This document shows positions 1 to 9,469 of a stretch of 61,957 bases of DNA, piece by piece. Each line of letters starts with the position of its first letter. Position 1 is the first letter of the stretch. The notes under the pieces were generated by a model that was not told the DNA's origin, did no database searches, and saw nothing but the letters and a program-made list of their open reading frames with translations. This stretch comes from Bacteroidota bacterium (GTDB lineage Bacteria > Bacteroidota > Bacteroidia > Chitinophagales > Chitinophagaceae), in contig JAEZLJ010000097.1 of NCBI GenBank assembly GCA_023415275.1, forward strand, positions 1-61,957, read 5' to 3'. Made by a program: the position numbers and the translations under genes.

Positions 1-1533
1 ATATTTCAAAGGACCATCAGAAGAAAAAAAGAACTGGAAACAGATGATAAGACCACAGGAGGAAATATTATTCTGCTGCATGATGCTGGTGGAGAAAGCA
101 GGAAGGCAACCCTGGAGGCGCTACCAAAGATCATAGATTATTTTAAAGAGAGGGGGTACACGTTTACTACTATTGCAGACCTGTTAGGCAAGAAAAAAGA
201 AGAATTAATGCCACCCGTGCCCAAGGGCAGTGGCTATTATTTACTGGAAGCCAATTATGTGTTCCTTGAGGCTACCTATTGGATAGGAACCGTATTATTT
301 TCTTTGTTCATACTATTTATTTTACTGTCTATTGCCCGGACCTTATTAATGGCATTTTTGACCTTGAAGGAAAGAAGAGCTGAAAAGAACTCTTTAGCGA
401 CTGCACCTGCCATTCTTTCCAACCCTCCCCTTGTATCTGTGATTGTACCCGCTTATAACGAGGAAGTGAACATAGTAAGTTCGCTTAACAATCTATTGAA
501 ATGTAACTATGCCAATTATGAAATCATTTTTGTTGATGACGGAAGTACTGATGATACTTATGCCAGGGTAATTGATGTATTTAGAAACCATGAAAAGATA
601 AAGGCATATACAAAGCCCAATGGGGGCAAGGCTTCAGCCCTCAATCACGGAATAAACATGTCCGATGCAGAATTTGTGGTTTGTATTGATGCTGACACCA
701 AGCTTAAACCAGATGCGATCTCTCAATTGATGAAACACTTCCTGAGTGCCCAAAGCCTTCCTGAGCAGGGAGAAATTGGAGCAGTGGCAGGGAATGTAAA
801 AGTGGGTAATGAAGTGAACCTGTTAACCAAATGGCAGGCTATTGAGTATATCAGCAGCCAGAATTTTGACAGACGGGCATTTGCCTTTGTCAATGCCATC
901 ACGGTAGTACCCGGAGCTATTGGGGCTTTTAGGAAAAAAGCTATTGAAGAAGCCGGTGGCTTTACTACGGATACGCTGGCAGAAGATTGTGATCTTACCA
1001 TTCGCATCCTGCGTGCTGGCTACATCATTAAGAATGAGAATAAAGCTATAGCACTTACAGAAGCACCGGAAAAGACCAGGCAGTTCCTGAAGCAACGCTT
1101 CAGGTGGAGCTTTGGAATATTGCAAACTTTCTGGAAGCATAAGGATATTCTTTTCAACCCCAAGTTTAAATGGCTGGGTTGCCTGGCAATGACTAATATT
1201 CTATTGTTCCAGTATATAATTCCCGCATTTATACCTTTTGCCGATTTGTTTATGGTGGTTGGGCTGATCTCTGGCAATGCGGCCAAGATAGTTCCCTATT
1301 ACTTTGCATTTATGTTATTTGATGCCTGTATTGCCGTTATAGCCTTCAGAATGGAAAAGGAGCGGTTAAGCAGGCTGGTATGGTTGTTCCCTCAAAGATT
1401 GATCTACCGCTGGTTAATGTGGTGGGTACTTTTCAAATCCTGCAGGCGTGCCATAAAAGGTGAATTGCAAAGCTGGGGAGTACTCAAAAGAACGGGAAAT
1501 GTGGCTGACATTGTGAGTCAGGCAGAAGCATAA
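1..1533 (+). CDS. Polysaccharide deacetylase / family 2 glycosyltransferase fusion, 5' end outside window
   Basis: The frame is open from base 1, so the gene starts upstream. Codons 1-65 read as the C-terminal end of a CE4 polysaccharide deacetylase: an ILLHDAGG motif, then a conserved Arg/Thr/Leu-Pro stretch and a GYTFTTIADLL ending. A hydrophobic helix follows (about 265-345), then a GT2 domain with VSVIVPAYNE, a DDGS motif, the DADTK metal-binding site near base 690 and QRFRW near 1093. C-terminal membrane helices follow. Deacetylase-GT2 fusions of this sort make or modify beta-linked amino-sugar polymers at the inner membrane; the exact polymer is not visible. The first ATG (208) lies inside the fusion and is not the start. 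A separate GT gene starting there is possible but less likely. Confidence 0.85.
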   Translation: MFQRTIRRKKELETDDKTTGGNIILLHDAGGESRKATLEALPKIIDYFKERGYTFTTIADLLGKKKEELMPPVPKGSGYYLLEANYVFLEATYWIGTVLFSLFILFILLSIARTLLMAFLTLKERRAEKNSLATAPAILSNPPLVSVIVPAYNEEVNIVSSLNNLLKCNYANYEIIFVDDGSTDDTYARVIDVFRNHEKIKAYTKPNGGKASALNHGINMSDAEFVVCIDADTKLKPDAISQLMKHFLSAQSLPEQGEIGAVAGNVKVGNEVNLLTKWQAIEYISSQNFDRRAFAFVNAITVVPGAIGAFRKKAIEEAGGFTTDTLAEDCDLTIRILRAGYIIKNENKAIALTEAPEKTRQFLKQRFRWSFGILQTFWKHKDILFNPKFKWLGCLAMTNILLFQYIIPAFIPFADLFMVVGLISGNAAKIVPYYFAFMLFDACIAVIAFRMEKERLSRLVWLFPQRLIYRWLMWWVLFKSCRRAIKGELQSWGVLKRTGNVADIVSQAEA

Positions 1534-1667
1534 TACCTCATATTTGTGATTTCTTCAGCTCTATCCACGGGGTTTAAAAGCTTATATTTCTTCCACATAG
1601 GGGTTGGAGCCTTCTATTTGCCTGTTTTGCTTTAATTTCGGCACTCAAAATAAACAGAACAAGAATC

Positions 1668-3305
1668 ATGGCCGAAGTGATATTAATGCCTCGCCTGAGC
1701 GATACGATGACGGAAGGAGTTATTGCAGCCTGGCATAAAAAAATTGGTGATCCGGTAAAAAAAGGGGACCTGTTAGCAGAAATAGAAACGGACAAAGCCA
1801 CCATGGAGCTGGAAAGCTATAAGGATGGAACTTTATTACATATTGGCGGGGATAAAGGAGCCAAAATACAGGTAGATGATCTGCTTGCTATTGTAGGCGC
1901 TCCGGGAGAAGATATATCAGCCTTAGTTTCGGGAAAGGGCCAGTCAAAAGAAGCACCTCCCGCAAGCCAACAGGCACCAGCTCAACCCGCACCACAGGCG
2001 GAGAGCAGCAAAAGCAACGGGATAGATTTGAGTAAAATGGAAGAAGTGGTATTGATGCCTCGCCTGAGCGATACCATGACAGAGGGTGTGATTGCAGCCT
2101 GGCATAAAAAGGTGGGTGATACTGTAAAGAAAGGTGACGTACTAGCAGATATTGAGACCGACAAAGCCACTATGGAGCTGGAAAGCTACAAGAATGGCAA
2201 ATTATTATACCAGGGTGCTCAACCTGGCGAAAAGATAGCTGTGAATGACCTGTTGTGTATTATTGGTGAGGAAGGAAAGGTGGATGTGAATGCCATTGTT
2301 TCTGCCTCCAAATCCGGAGCACCAGGCCAGCCTGCGGAACCACAACCAGCACAAACTAGTGCCCCAGCAGCTCAACAAGCAGCCCAGCCGCAACCCCAGG
2401 CTACGCAGCAAACAAGTCAATCCACCACACCTGAAGGACGGATAAAGGCATCTCCACTTGCCAGGCAACTGGCCCGGGAAAAGGGAATAGACCTTTCCCA
2501 GGTGCAGGGTACAGGTGATAATGGAAGAATTACCAAAAACGATATAGACAACTTTAAGCCCACTGAGCAACCTGCAGCACAGAAGACGGCCGCACCAACG
2601 GTTACCCCAGTGGTTTCAGGCCAGGAAGGTTATTCAGATATTACCGTTTCCCAGATGCGTAAAGTGATAGCTAAACGCCTGGGTGAAAGCAAGTTCAGTG
2701 CTCCTCATTTCTACCTGACCATGGAGATCAATATGGATAATGCCATGATAGCCAGGACACAGATGAACGAGGTAAGCGATGTAAAAATATCATTCAACGA
2801 TATGGTGGTGAAGGCAGCAGCTATGGCCCTTCGTAAGCACCCTGCTGTGAACAGTTCATGGATGGGTGATTTTATACGCCAATACCAGCATATTCACATA
2901 GGCGTGGCGGTGGCCATTGAAGATGGATTGATCGTTCCTGTGGTACGTTATGCAGACCAGAAAACGTTGAGCCAGATTGCAGCAGAAAGCAAAGAGCTGG
3001 CAGGTAAGGCAAGGAACAAGAAATTGCAGCCAAACGAGTTCACAGGAAATACGTTTACCATATCCAATCTGGGAATGATGGACATTGAAGAATTTACAGC
3101 CATTATCAACCCACCGGACAGCGCTATTATGGCGGTAGGACGCATCAAGGAAGTAGTGGTGCGCAAGGGAGAAGGATTTGGGGTTAGCAATATTATGAAG
3201 ATCACATTGAGCTGCGATCACAGAAGCGTGGACGGCGCCGTGGGAGCTTCCTTCCTGCAGACCTTTAAAAAATACCTGGAGAACCCGGTAACTATGTTGG
3301 TATAA
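1668..3305 (+). CDS. pdhC: Dihydrolipoyllysine acetyltransferase, E2 of pyruvate dehydrogenase
   Basis: 545 residues. Two N-terminal lipoyl domains (about 1-80 and 124-203), each with an ETDKATMELES site whose Lys carries lipoate, are separated by Ala/Pro/Gln-rich linkers. A peripheral-subunit-binding domain (KASPLARQLAREKGIDL, about 262-300) and the catalytic acetyltransferase domain (about 325-545) follow, with the SCDHRSVDGA active-site motif near the C-terminus. It transfers acetyl groups from E1 to CoA in the cytoplasmic PDH complex. The two lipoyl domains are near-duplicates even at DNA level. No E1 or E3 gene is adjacent, so the complex is encoded at more than one locus. The PDH assignment over other 2-oxoacid complexes rests on the two-lipoyl architecture typical of Bacteroidetes PDH. 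Confidence 0.93.
   Translation: MAEVILMPRLSDTMTEGVIAAWHKKIGDPVKKGDLLAEIETDKATMELESYKDGTLLHIGGDKGAKIQVDDLLAIVGAPGEDISALVSGKGQSKEAPPASQQAPAQPAPQAESSKSNGIDLSKMEEVVLMPRLSDTMTEGVIAAWHKKVGDTVKKGDVLADIETDKATMELESYKNGKLLYQGAQPGEKIAVNDLLCIIGEEGKVDVNAIVSASKSGAPGQPAEPQPAQTSAPAAQQAAQPQPQATQQTSQSTTPEGRIKASPLARQLAREKGIDLSQVQGTGDNGRITKNDIDNFKPTEQPAAQKTAAPTVTPVVSGQEGYSDITVSQMRKVIAKRLGESKFSAPHFYLTMEINMDNAMIARTQMNEVSDVKISFNDMVVKAAAMALRKHPAVNSSWMGDFIRQYQHIHIGVAVAIEDGLIVPVVRYADQKTLSQIAAESKELAGKARNKKLQPNEFTGNTFTISNLGMMDIEEFTAIINPPDSAIMAVGRIKEVVVRKGEGFGVSNIMKITLSCDHRSVDGAVGASFLQTFKKYLENPVTMLV
1680..2196 (+). repeat. Intragenic direct repeat encoding the two lipoyl domains
   Basis: Bases 1680-1827 and 2049-2196 align without gaps at an offset of 369 bp, with about 23 mismatches in 148 positions by hand count (roughly 84% identity). 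Long identical blocks such as GATGCCTCGCCTGAGCGATA and ATTGCAGCCTGGCATAAAAA are shared. This is an internal domain duplication, probably kept similar by gene conversion. Confidence 0.9.
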
Positions 3306-3329
3306 GTGATTAGAAATAAATTCTTATAA

Positions 3330-3364
3330 AATAATAAAGCTTCCCGTAAGGAAGCTTTATTATT
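3330..3364. terminator. Bidirectional intrinsic terminator
   Basis: A perfect 15-bp inverted repeat (arms 3330-3344 and 3350-3364, loop CGTAA). AT-rich arm ends can act as U-tracts on both strands. It sits between the convergent E2 and aminopeptidase genes. Confidence 0.9.
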
Positions 3365-3370
3365 ATGGAG

Positions 3371-4927
3371 CTAATTCAATTCCTTATAAAGTAATTTCTT
3401 TTCAGGGTCTATCACTATCCTGAATGGTCCTGTGACTTTTAATTTAAATGTTTTGACCTGGCTGTCTATATAAAACCGTTCATGGGTAGTGCCTGATTTA
3501 GCACCGATGATGGACACATCTAATGGAAATTTATATAACTGTTTTCCTTGAGTGATCTCCAGTTTAAAGTCCTCCCCTTCAGTTTTCATTTCGATCTTCA
3601 GCTCGGGAACTCCGGGCCGATAAAGCCACTGATCAAAGAACCATGTAAGATCTTTTCCAGATACCTCTTCTGCTATTTTTTCAAGGTCCCTGGTATCAGC
3701 ATTTTTAAACTTATAGGTATTGTAATAAGTTCGGATGATCTTTTTAAAAGTACTGTCTCCCACTTCATTTCTTAACATATGAAGTACCCATGCACCCTTT
3801 TGATAACTATTTGGATTCAAAAGCTCCATGTAATTAGTAAGGGTATCTACCACCGGTTGGTTAAACCTGCTTACAAAATCTATAACCGTTTCACGCTCAT
3901 CCTGTAGCCGTTTTTGAAAACTGTCAATACCATATTTCTGCTCGATATACATATCCGTGAGGTACGTGGCAAAACCCTCACTCAACCACAGATGAGAAAA
4001 ATTCTTTTCCGTAGCCACATTCCCAAACCACTGGTGTGCAATTTCGTGTGCCATTAATGACTCTGAACTCCGGTCACCGGTCACTGTGCTTTCCGCATAG
4101 AAAATGGCTCCGGCATTTTCCATGCCTCCAAAAATTGTTTTAGATTCTACGTTAGCCAATTTACGAAAAGGGTAAGGTCCGATATACCTTTCAAAGAAAT
4201 GAAGTATATCATCACCTAATGAATAATCATACGCTCCTTTGGTGCTGTCCATTTTATAGGTCCAGGCAGTAACAGGTATATGGTAGGAATTATCAACGCG
4301 TGTCACTGCAAAATCTGCAGCCCCTATTACCATAACTTTTGTAGGTATGACAATATCTTCTTTCCAATAGGTTCGTTTTTTATTGCCACCTAAATCTATT
4401 TCCTCCTTTAATAAGCCATTGGAAATGATCTTATAGTGAGAAGGAGCAGTGACAATAAATTCTACAGTGGCTTTATCCGATGGCACATCGTGACAAGGTA
4501 TCCAGTTATGAGCCCTGTCTGGCCAGTTGTCTGCAAAAAAGGTACGCTCTCCGAATTTATTTTTTGATATGATCAATCCATCATTTGGAGTTCCCATGTA
4601 ATTGATCTCCAGGGAACGAACTTCGTCCTTAATGGACGACCTGGTAAGAGTTATGATCAATTTATCACTGGCCTGCCTGAAGGTCAAAAGATTGCCACCT
4701 TCCTTTACCTGGAATACATGCATACCAGCATCATCTTTGCCGGAGGCAAGATCCAGTTCTAGTGTTGATGATGCTTTTAAGAATTTTACAGTAACATAGG
4801 CCTTGCCAACAATAGCATTGCTGGCGTCAGATAATTCAATTTCATACTTATAATGTTGAACATCTATATCCTGGGCTTTGACCAAAGCACTTAAGCCAAT
4901 AAGAAAAGATAAAAACAGGATGCGCAT
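3371..4927 (-). CDS. M1 family zinc aminopeptidase, secreted, short form
   Basis: 518 residues starting with a Sec signal peptide (MRILFLSFLIGLSALVKAQ). A beta-rich N-terminal domain leads to the substrate-binding GGMENAGA motif, then the zinc site HEIAHQWFGN with the distal Glu in LWLSEGFATY (HExxH-18-E). It removes N-terminal residues from peptides, probably in the periplasm. It lacks the long C-terminal helical domain of PepN-like enzymes and ends shortly after the catalytic domain, as in other compact Bacteroidetes M1 proteins. It stands alone between a terminator and the MutS-like gene upstream. Confidence 0.9.
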   Translation of the reverse strand: MRILFLSFLIGLSALVKAQDIDVQHYKYEIELSDASNAIVGKAYVTVKFLKASSTLELDLASGKDDAGMHVFQVKEGGNLLTFRQASDKLIITLTRSSIKDEVRSLEINYMGTPNDGLIISKNKFGERTFFADNWPDRAHNWIPCHDVPSDKATVEFIVTAPSHYKIISNGLLKEEIDLGGNKKRTYWKEDIVIPTKVMVIGAADFAVTRVDNSYHIPVTAWTYKMDSTKGAYDYSLGDDILHFFERYIGPYPFRKLANVESKTIFGGMENAGAIFYAESTVTGDRSSESLMAHEIAHQWFGNVATEKNFSHLWLSEGFATYLTDMYIEQKYGIDSFQKRLQDERETVIDFVSRFNQPVVDTLTNYMELLNPNSYQKGAWVLHMLRNEVGDSTFKKIIRTYYNTYKFKNADTRDLEKIAEEVSGKDLTWFFDQWLYRPGVPELKIEMKTEGEDFKLEITQGKQLYKFPLDVSIIGAKSGTTHERFYIDSQVKTFKLKVTGPFRIVIDPEKKLLYKELN

Positions 4928-4985
4928 TATAATGGTTTTTAATAATGAAAATCATGGCCTGGATGCATTAAGGGGTAGGTTGAAT

Positions 4986-6308
4986 CTATAACTTTTCCAG
5001 CATCTCTACCACTTTCTCCCTTTTTAAGATGACATAACCAATACGATCGTTGCTAATTCCTTCCCGAAGTTGGTAAGTAAAATCTAATTGGTCGTCCATA
5101 ACCCTGGTTTCGAAATATTTAAATGATATATTGGGATATGCCTTCAACTCCTCCGCAATTTCATAAAGGTGGGTGGAAAGGATAAACAATGAGTTTTTAA
5201 TCTTGATCAATCCTTTTATAACGGCCAGGGAACATTTCATGGCATCCTGCACATTGGTACCCTTGAACAATTCATCTATCAAAACGAGCCATTTTTTACC
5301 ATCGTTGATCTTATAAATGGTGTTCTTGATCCTTTGCACTTCGTTGAAAAAATAACTTTCACCTTTAGCAATATTGTCAGAGACATTGATATTGGTAAGA
5401 AGGCCGTCAAACAAGGATAACTTCATATGCCGGGCTGACACTCCCATACCTATATGCGCCAGGAAAACAGAAGACCCAACGGCTTTGATAAGTGTGCTTT
5501 TGCCCGCCATATTGGCCCCGGTTAAAAACAAGAAGTTTTGGTCTGGCTGAAGAACCAGGTCATACGCCGTAGGTGTCTGTAACATCACATGGTAAAGGCC
5601 CTCAGCCTGGAAATAGGGATCGTCGGATACAATAAACTCCGGAAACTTTAGATTATAGGTATGAACGGCCATAGCCATGGAATACCAGGCTTCTAACCGA
5701 CTGAAAACGTCAATGAGTTCAAGGATATCTGACTTATAATCCCTGCGGAGAAAGTATGCAAAATAAAGTACCTGGGCATGAGTGAAATCTTCAGAGACAC
5801 TTCTTTCAGCCAGTTCCTTCAATGGTTTTTCCTGCAATATCTTTTTAATACGGTCAATATAAAAACTAAGATTAGCCGGCAATTCTGTTTCTGATAATAA
5901 TTGTAATATCTTCTTTAATCCACGGAAAAAATCGCAGAAATGCTTCACAGAGAACCTGGCCATGGAAAAGTCTTGCGGGTGGAGGACCTTATAAATTAAG
6001 CTATTGATAGCAGTGGGATGTTCCGGAACCGGATCAAGATTATAGTCCAGGAATTTATCCATCATGATCACCGTACCATTGGTGATCTCCTTTGGCCACT
6101 CGTCGATGCGCCCAAGAAAGGTCTTAATGATATTCTGTACGCCGATGATACGTTTCAGGTCATGATGCGGCTCCAGGAAAAAGCGTCGCAACCATTCCTT
6201 ACCTCCTACTGTTTGCGTAAAGTTAAGGCGGTGAAAAATAGAGAACTCTTCCTCTGTATGAAAAATAGAAATATCATTAAAAGTGACCTTGTCTATCTGC
6301 ATTGGCAA
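4986..6308 (-). CDS. MutS-related ATPase lacking the mismatch-recognition domain
   Basis: 440 residues. The C-terminal half is the MutS domain V ATPase, with Walker A GANMAGKST at residues 264-272 and Walker B LVLIDELFKGTN followed by a STHLYEIAEEL switch region. The N-terminal half resembles the MutS core/lever helices. The mismatch-binding domain I and connector II are absent, so it is unlikely to do canonical mismatch repair. Similar short MutS homologues are common in Bacteroidetes and have no settled role. The start is uncertain between Met1 and Met3. The gene is followed by the M1 aminopeptidase on the same strand and preceded by dihydroorotase, 51 bp upstream. Confidence 0.85.
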   Translation of the reverse strand: MPMQIDKVTFNDISIFHTEEEFSIFHRLNFTQTVGGKEWLRRFFLEPHHDLKRIIGVQNIIKTFLGRIDEWPKEITNGTVIMMDKFLDYNLDPVPEHPTAINSLIYKVLHPQDFSMARFSVKHFCDFFRGLKKILQLLSETELPANLSFYIDRIKKILQEKPLKELAERSVSEDFTHAQVLYFAYFLRRDYKSDILELIDVFSRLEAWYSMAMAVHTYNLKFPEFIVSDDPYFQAEGLYHVMLQTPTAYDLVLQPDQNFLFLTGANMAGKSTLIKAVGSSVFLAHIGMGVSARHMKLSLFDGLLTNINVSDNIAKGESYFFNEVQRIKNTIYKINDGKKWLVLIDELFKGTNVQDAMKCSLAVIKGLIKIKNSLFILSTHLYEIAEELKAYPNISFKYFETRVMDDQLDFTYQLREGISNDRIGYVILKREKVVEMLEKL

Positions 6309-6359
6309 TGAATATAGAAAAAATAGCTATTGGTTTAATTCCAGGCGTTTTCCCAGGTA

Positions 6360-7706
6360 TCAATCCCTGGCAAACTGTAACCGCTGACCTTTTATAGATT
6401 CATTCCAGGCTCCATTTCCATAAACTAAATTTCCATTGACAAACGTATGGGTGATCTTTGACTTAAAGATTTTTCCTTCAAAAGGGCTCCAGCCACATTT
6501 TGAAAGTATGTTTTCCTTGTTTACAGTAGTATTTCCATCCATATCAACTATCACCAGGTCGGCAAAGTATCCTTCCCTGATATAGCCCCTGTCTTTTACC
6601 TGGAAACAATCCGCCACTGCATGGCTCATTTTCTCAACGATCTTCTCAAGAGATATTTTACCCTCTTTATAATAATCCAGCATCAGCAACAGGGAATGCT
6701 GAACTAATGGAATGCCCGCATGTGCCTTTTCATAAGGTTCATTCTTTTCCGCCCAGGTATGTGGTGCATGGTCTGTAGCTATTACATCCAGCCTGTTATC
6801 CAATAAAGCTTCCCATAAAGCTTTACGGTTGTTTGGAGATTTTATGGCAGGATTACATTTAATCAGGTTACCAAAAGAAGCATAGTCGTCACTGGTAAAA
6901 GTTAAATGATGAACACATACTTCTGCAGTTATCCGTTTATCTTTTAAGGGAAGCATGTTGGTAAAAAGCACCAGCTCCTTGTCAGTACTTATATGCAGGA
7001 TGTGCAATCGCGTGCCATATTTTTTGGCTAGTTGAACAGCCTTAAAGGATGATTCAAAACATTCCTCATCATTACGGATCACGGGGTGATCAGCTGGTTC
7101 CAGGATATGCTTTTGCGCTTTTAATCTTTGCAGGTTTTCTTTTATCATGCTCTCTTCCTCGCAATGCGTGGCTATGAGCACTTCACTTTCCCTGAATATC
7201 CTGTCAATGGTGAGGTAATTATCTACAAGCAAATTGCCTGTAGAAGAGCCCATGAATATCTTGATTCCACAAACAGAAGCCTTTTTATCATTGGTTTTCA
7301 AAACTTCTTCGGCATTATCATTGGAGGTGCCCATGAAAAAGGAATAATTGGCCAGGGATGTTTGAGCCGCGATTTGGTATTTATCTTCCAGCAACTCCTG
7401 TGTCAATACTGCTGGAACAGTATTGGGCATTTCCATAAAGGAGGTTGTCCCGCCAGCCACTGCTGCCTTACTTTCAGTATAAATATTGGCTTTATGGGTT
7501 AAGCCTGGCTCCCTGAAATGAACCTGGTCGTCGATAACACCAGGCAAGAGGTATTTTCCCTTTCCATCTATTTCTATAACTGCACCCTGCGTGGCTGAAA
7601 TTTGGGAATCAATTCTTTCTATTCTTCCGTTGGAAAGCAAAATGTCCCCAACGCGAATGATTCCTTCATTCACTATATGGATATCTTTAATCAGGTATTT
7701 TTGCAT
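6360..7706 (-). CDS. pyrC: Dihydroorotase, class I-like, with altered HxH metal motif
   Basis: 448 residues of the amidohydrolase superfamily. It catalyses carbamoyl-aspartate to dihydroorotate in pyrimidine synthesis. Visible motifs are PGVIDDQVHFREPG (residues 55-68), a GIKIFMGSS stretch carrying the probable carboxylated Lys, a metal-binding THCEEE, LHILHIST, and ATDHAPH with the catalytic Asp. In the usual DxHxHxR site the first His is Gln61, while His63 is kept. The rest of the active site is intact, so the protein is probably functional. The start codon lies only 26 bp from the divergent Wzi-like gene. Confidence 0.88.
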   Translation of the reverse strand: MQKYLIKDIHIVNEGIIRVGDILLSNGRIERIDSQISATQGAVIEIDGKGKYLLPGVIDDQVHFREPGLTHKANIYTESKAAVAGGTTSFMEMPNTVPAVLTQELLEDKYQIAAQTSLANYSFFMGTSNDNAEEVLKTNDKKASVCGIKIFMGSSTGNLLVDNYLTIDRIFRESEVLIATHCEEESMIKENLQRLKAQKHILEPADHPVIRNDEECFESSFKAVQLAKKYGTRLHILHISTDKELVLFTNMLPLKDKRITAEVCVHHLTFTSDDYASFGNLIKCNPAIKSPNNRKALWEALLDNRLDVIATDHAPHTWAEKNEPYEKAHAGIPLVQHSLLLMLDYYKEGKISLEKIVEKMSHAVADCFQVKDRGYIREGYFADLVIVDMDGNTTVNKENILSKCGWSPFEGKIFKSKITHTFVNGNLVYGNGAWNESIKGQRLQFARD

Positions 7707-7732
7707 AATTTGAAAATCGATAAACTGCCTGC

Positions 7733-9397
7733 ATGCAATTTAAACAAACCCTTGTAAGACTGTCTTTTTTATTGATATCCATTCCAGTTTTTTCCCAAAC
7801 CACCTATTTACCACAGGGAGCCAAAGAAAATATTTTAATAGAGCGGCTGGAAATAAAAGCACAGACAGATTCTATTTTGAATTTCTCCAAAACAAGACCA
7901 TATAGCCGCAGGCAAGTAATTCCAGAGATCAACAGACTGGATTCCATTGCTGCACTTTCTGATGTTGACAAGTACAATTTATACACGGGCAATTTAAGCA
8001 ATCTTGAATGGGCCATTGGAGACAGGGAACAATATGCAAGTAAAAAGCCGGTTTGGAAGCATTTCTACAAGACACCGGCTACATTTTACGAGGTCAATAC
8101 AAAGGATTTCTTTTTAGCAGTAAATCCTGTTTTTCAATATTATGTGGGCAAAGAGAAAAACAATAACGAGCATATATTTTTAAATACCAGGGGCGTGAGT
8201 TTGCGTGGCCGTATTGCAGACAAGATAGGGTTTGCTGCCTATGTTACAGACAACCAGGAAAGAACTCCACACTACGTGCAACAATGGGTAAACGAACGCA
8301 AAGCAGTTCCAGGTGAAGGGTTTTATAAGGATTTTAAGGGAACGGGATATGACTATTTTGATGCGAGAGGCTATATAACGCTAAACATTGCCAGGTACAT
8401 TGATGTAGCCTTTGGATATGATAAAAACTTCATTGGGAATGGCTATAGGTCTTTGTTTCTAAGCGATTTTTCAAACAGTGCTTTATTCTTTAAGATAAAT
8501 ACCCGAATCTGGAAATTCAATTACCAAAACCTTTTCATGGAATTACAGAATGCCGAACGGTTGGGTGCCGACATATTGATTCCTAAAAAATATGCAGCCA
8601 TGCACCACCTGGATATGGGCATTACCAAATGGTTGAACATAGGCATTTTTGAGGGTGTTGTTTTTGGCCGGAAGGATCACTTTGAATTTGGATACCTTAA
8701 CCCTGTAATCTTTTACAGATCTATAGAACAACAAAACGGAAGCTTTGACAATTCAGTGGCAGGCATTGACTTTAAAGCTAATGCAGCCCACCATTTCCAG
8801 TTCTATGGACAATTATTACTGGATGAATTTAAATTATCAGAGATCAAGGCACACCGCGGTTGGTGGGCCAATAAATTTGCTTACCAGTTAGGTGCTAAAT
8901 ATATTGATGCCTTTAATGTCAAGAACCTTGATCTGCAGTTAGAGGCTAACAGGATACGCCCTTTTACTTATTCACATAGGGATTCAGTAGCTAATTATAC
9001 GCACTATAATCAACCTTTGGCACATCCCCAGGGTGCCAATTTACAGGAAGTAATAGGAATTGCACGCTATCAGCCTGCCGCTAAATGGTTAGTAGAGGCT
9101 AAAGCAATTTACTATACACAGGGAAAGGATTCAGGCAATGTGAGCTATGGAGGTAATATCTTTTTACCAAATGTGGACCCTTATAGAAAATCAGATTATG
9201 GATTCAATGTAGGCTCTGGAGTAAATACAAAAACGGCTTATGGCTCTCTATTACTTTCCTATGAACTCAAACCCAATCTTTTCATAGAAGCTAATGGAGT
9301 GTATCGTAAAGAATCTGCACTGGGAATTTCAGCTAATACATTCGTTATTTATGCAGGCATCAGGTGGAATATGCATAGAAGAGAATTTGATTTTTGA
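7733..9397 (+). CDS. Wzi-like capsule assembly / outer-membrane beta-barrel protein
   Basis: 554 residues with a clear signal peptide (MQFKQTLVRLSFLLISIPVFSQ). The body is rich in alternating aromatic/polar strands and ends in an aromatic residue (REFDF), typical of an outer-membrane barrel. The order of an N-terminal helical linker, a GRIADKIGFAAYVTDNQE segment and late barrel strands matches Bacteroidetes proteins annotated as capsule assembly Wzi family. The inferred role is surface polysaccharide attachment or export. No capsule genes are adjacent, so the ligand is unknown. Confidence 0.75.
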   Translation: MQFKQTLVRLSFLLISIPVFSQTTYLPQGAKENILIERLEIKAQTDSILNFSKTRPYSRRQVIPEINRLDSIAALSDVDKYNLYTGNLSNLEWAIGDREQYASKKPVWKHFYKTPATFYEVNTKDFFLAVNPVFQYYVGKEKNNNEHIFLNTRGVSLRGRIADKIGFAAYVTDNQERTPHYVQQWVNERKAVPGEGFYKDFKGTGYDYFDARGYITLNIARYIDVAFGYDKNFIGNGYRSLFLSDFSNSALFFKINTRIWKFNYQNLFMELQNAERLGADILIPKKYAAMHHLDMGITKWLNIGIFEGVVFGRKDHFEFGYLNPVIFYRSIEQQNGSFDNSVAGIDFKANAAHHFQFYGQLLLDEFKLSEIKAHRGWWANKFAYQLGAKYIDAFNVKNLDLQLEANRIRPFTYSHRDSVANYTHYNQPLAHPQGANLQEVIGIARYQPAAKWLVEAKAIYYTQGKDSGNVSYGGNIFLPNVDPYRKSDYGFNVGSGVNTKTAYGSLLLSYELKPNLFIEANGVYRKESALGISANTFVIYAGIRWNMHRREFDF

Positions 9398-9424
9398 TCT
9401 GGGGATTTTCCATAAAAAATAAAA

Positions 9425-9443
9425 GGAAGAGGTTATCTCTTCC
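9425..9443. terminator. Bidirectional intrinsic terminator
   Basis: GGAAGAG - loop GTTAT - CTCTTCC hairpin, flanked by A-rich sequence on the left and TTTGTTTTATT on the right. It lies between the convergent Wzi-like and response-regulator genes. Confidence 0.8.
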
Positions 9444-9469
9444 CTTTGTTTTATTATAATTCACCAGTT

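Noticed and set aside
2205..2570. 121-codon antisense frame over pdhC
   Set aside because: A shadow of the Ala/Pro/Gln-rich linker of E2 with Cys/Leu/Trp-rich translation typical of antisense reading.
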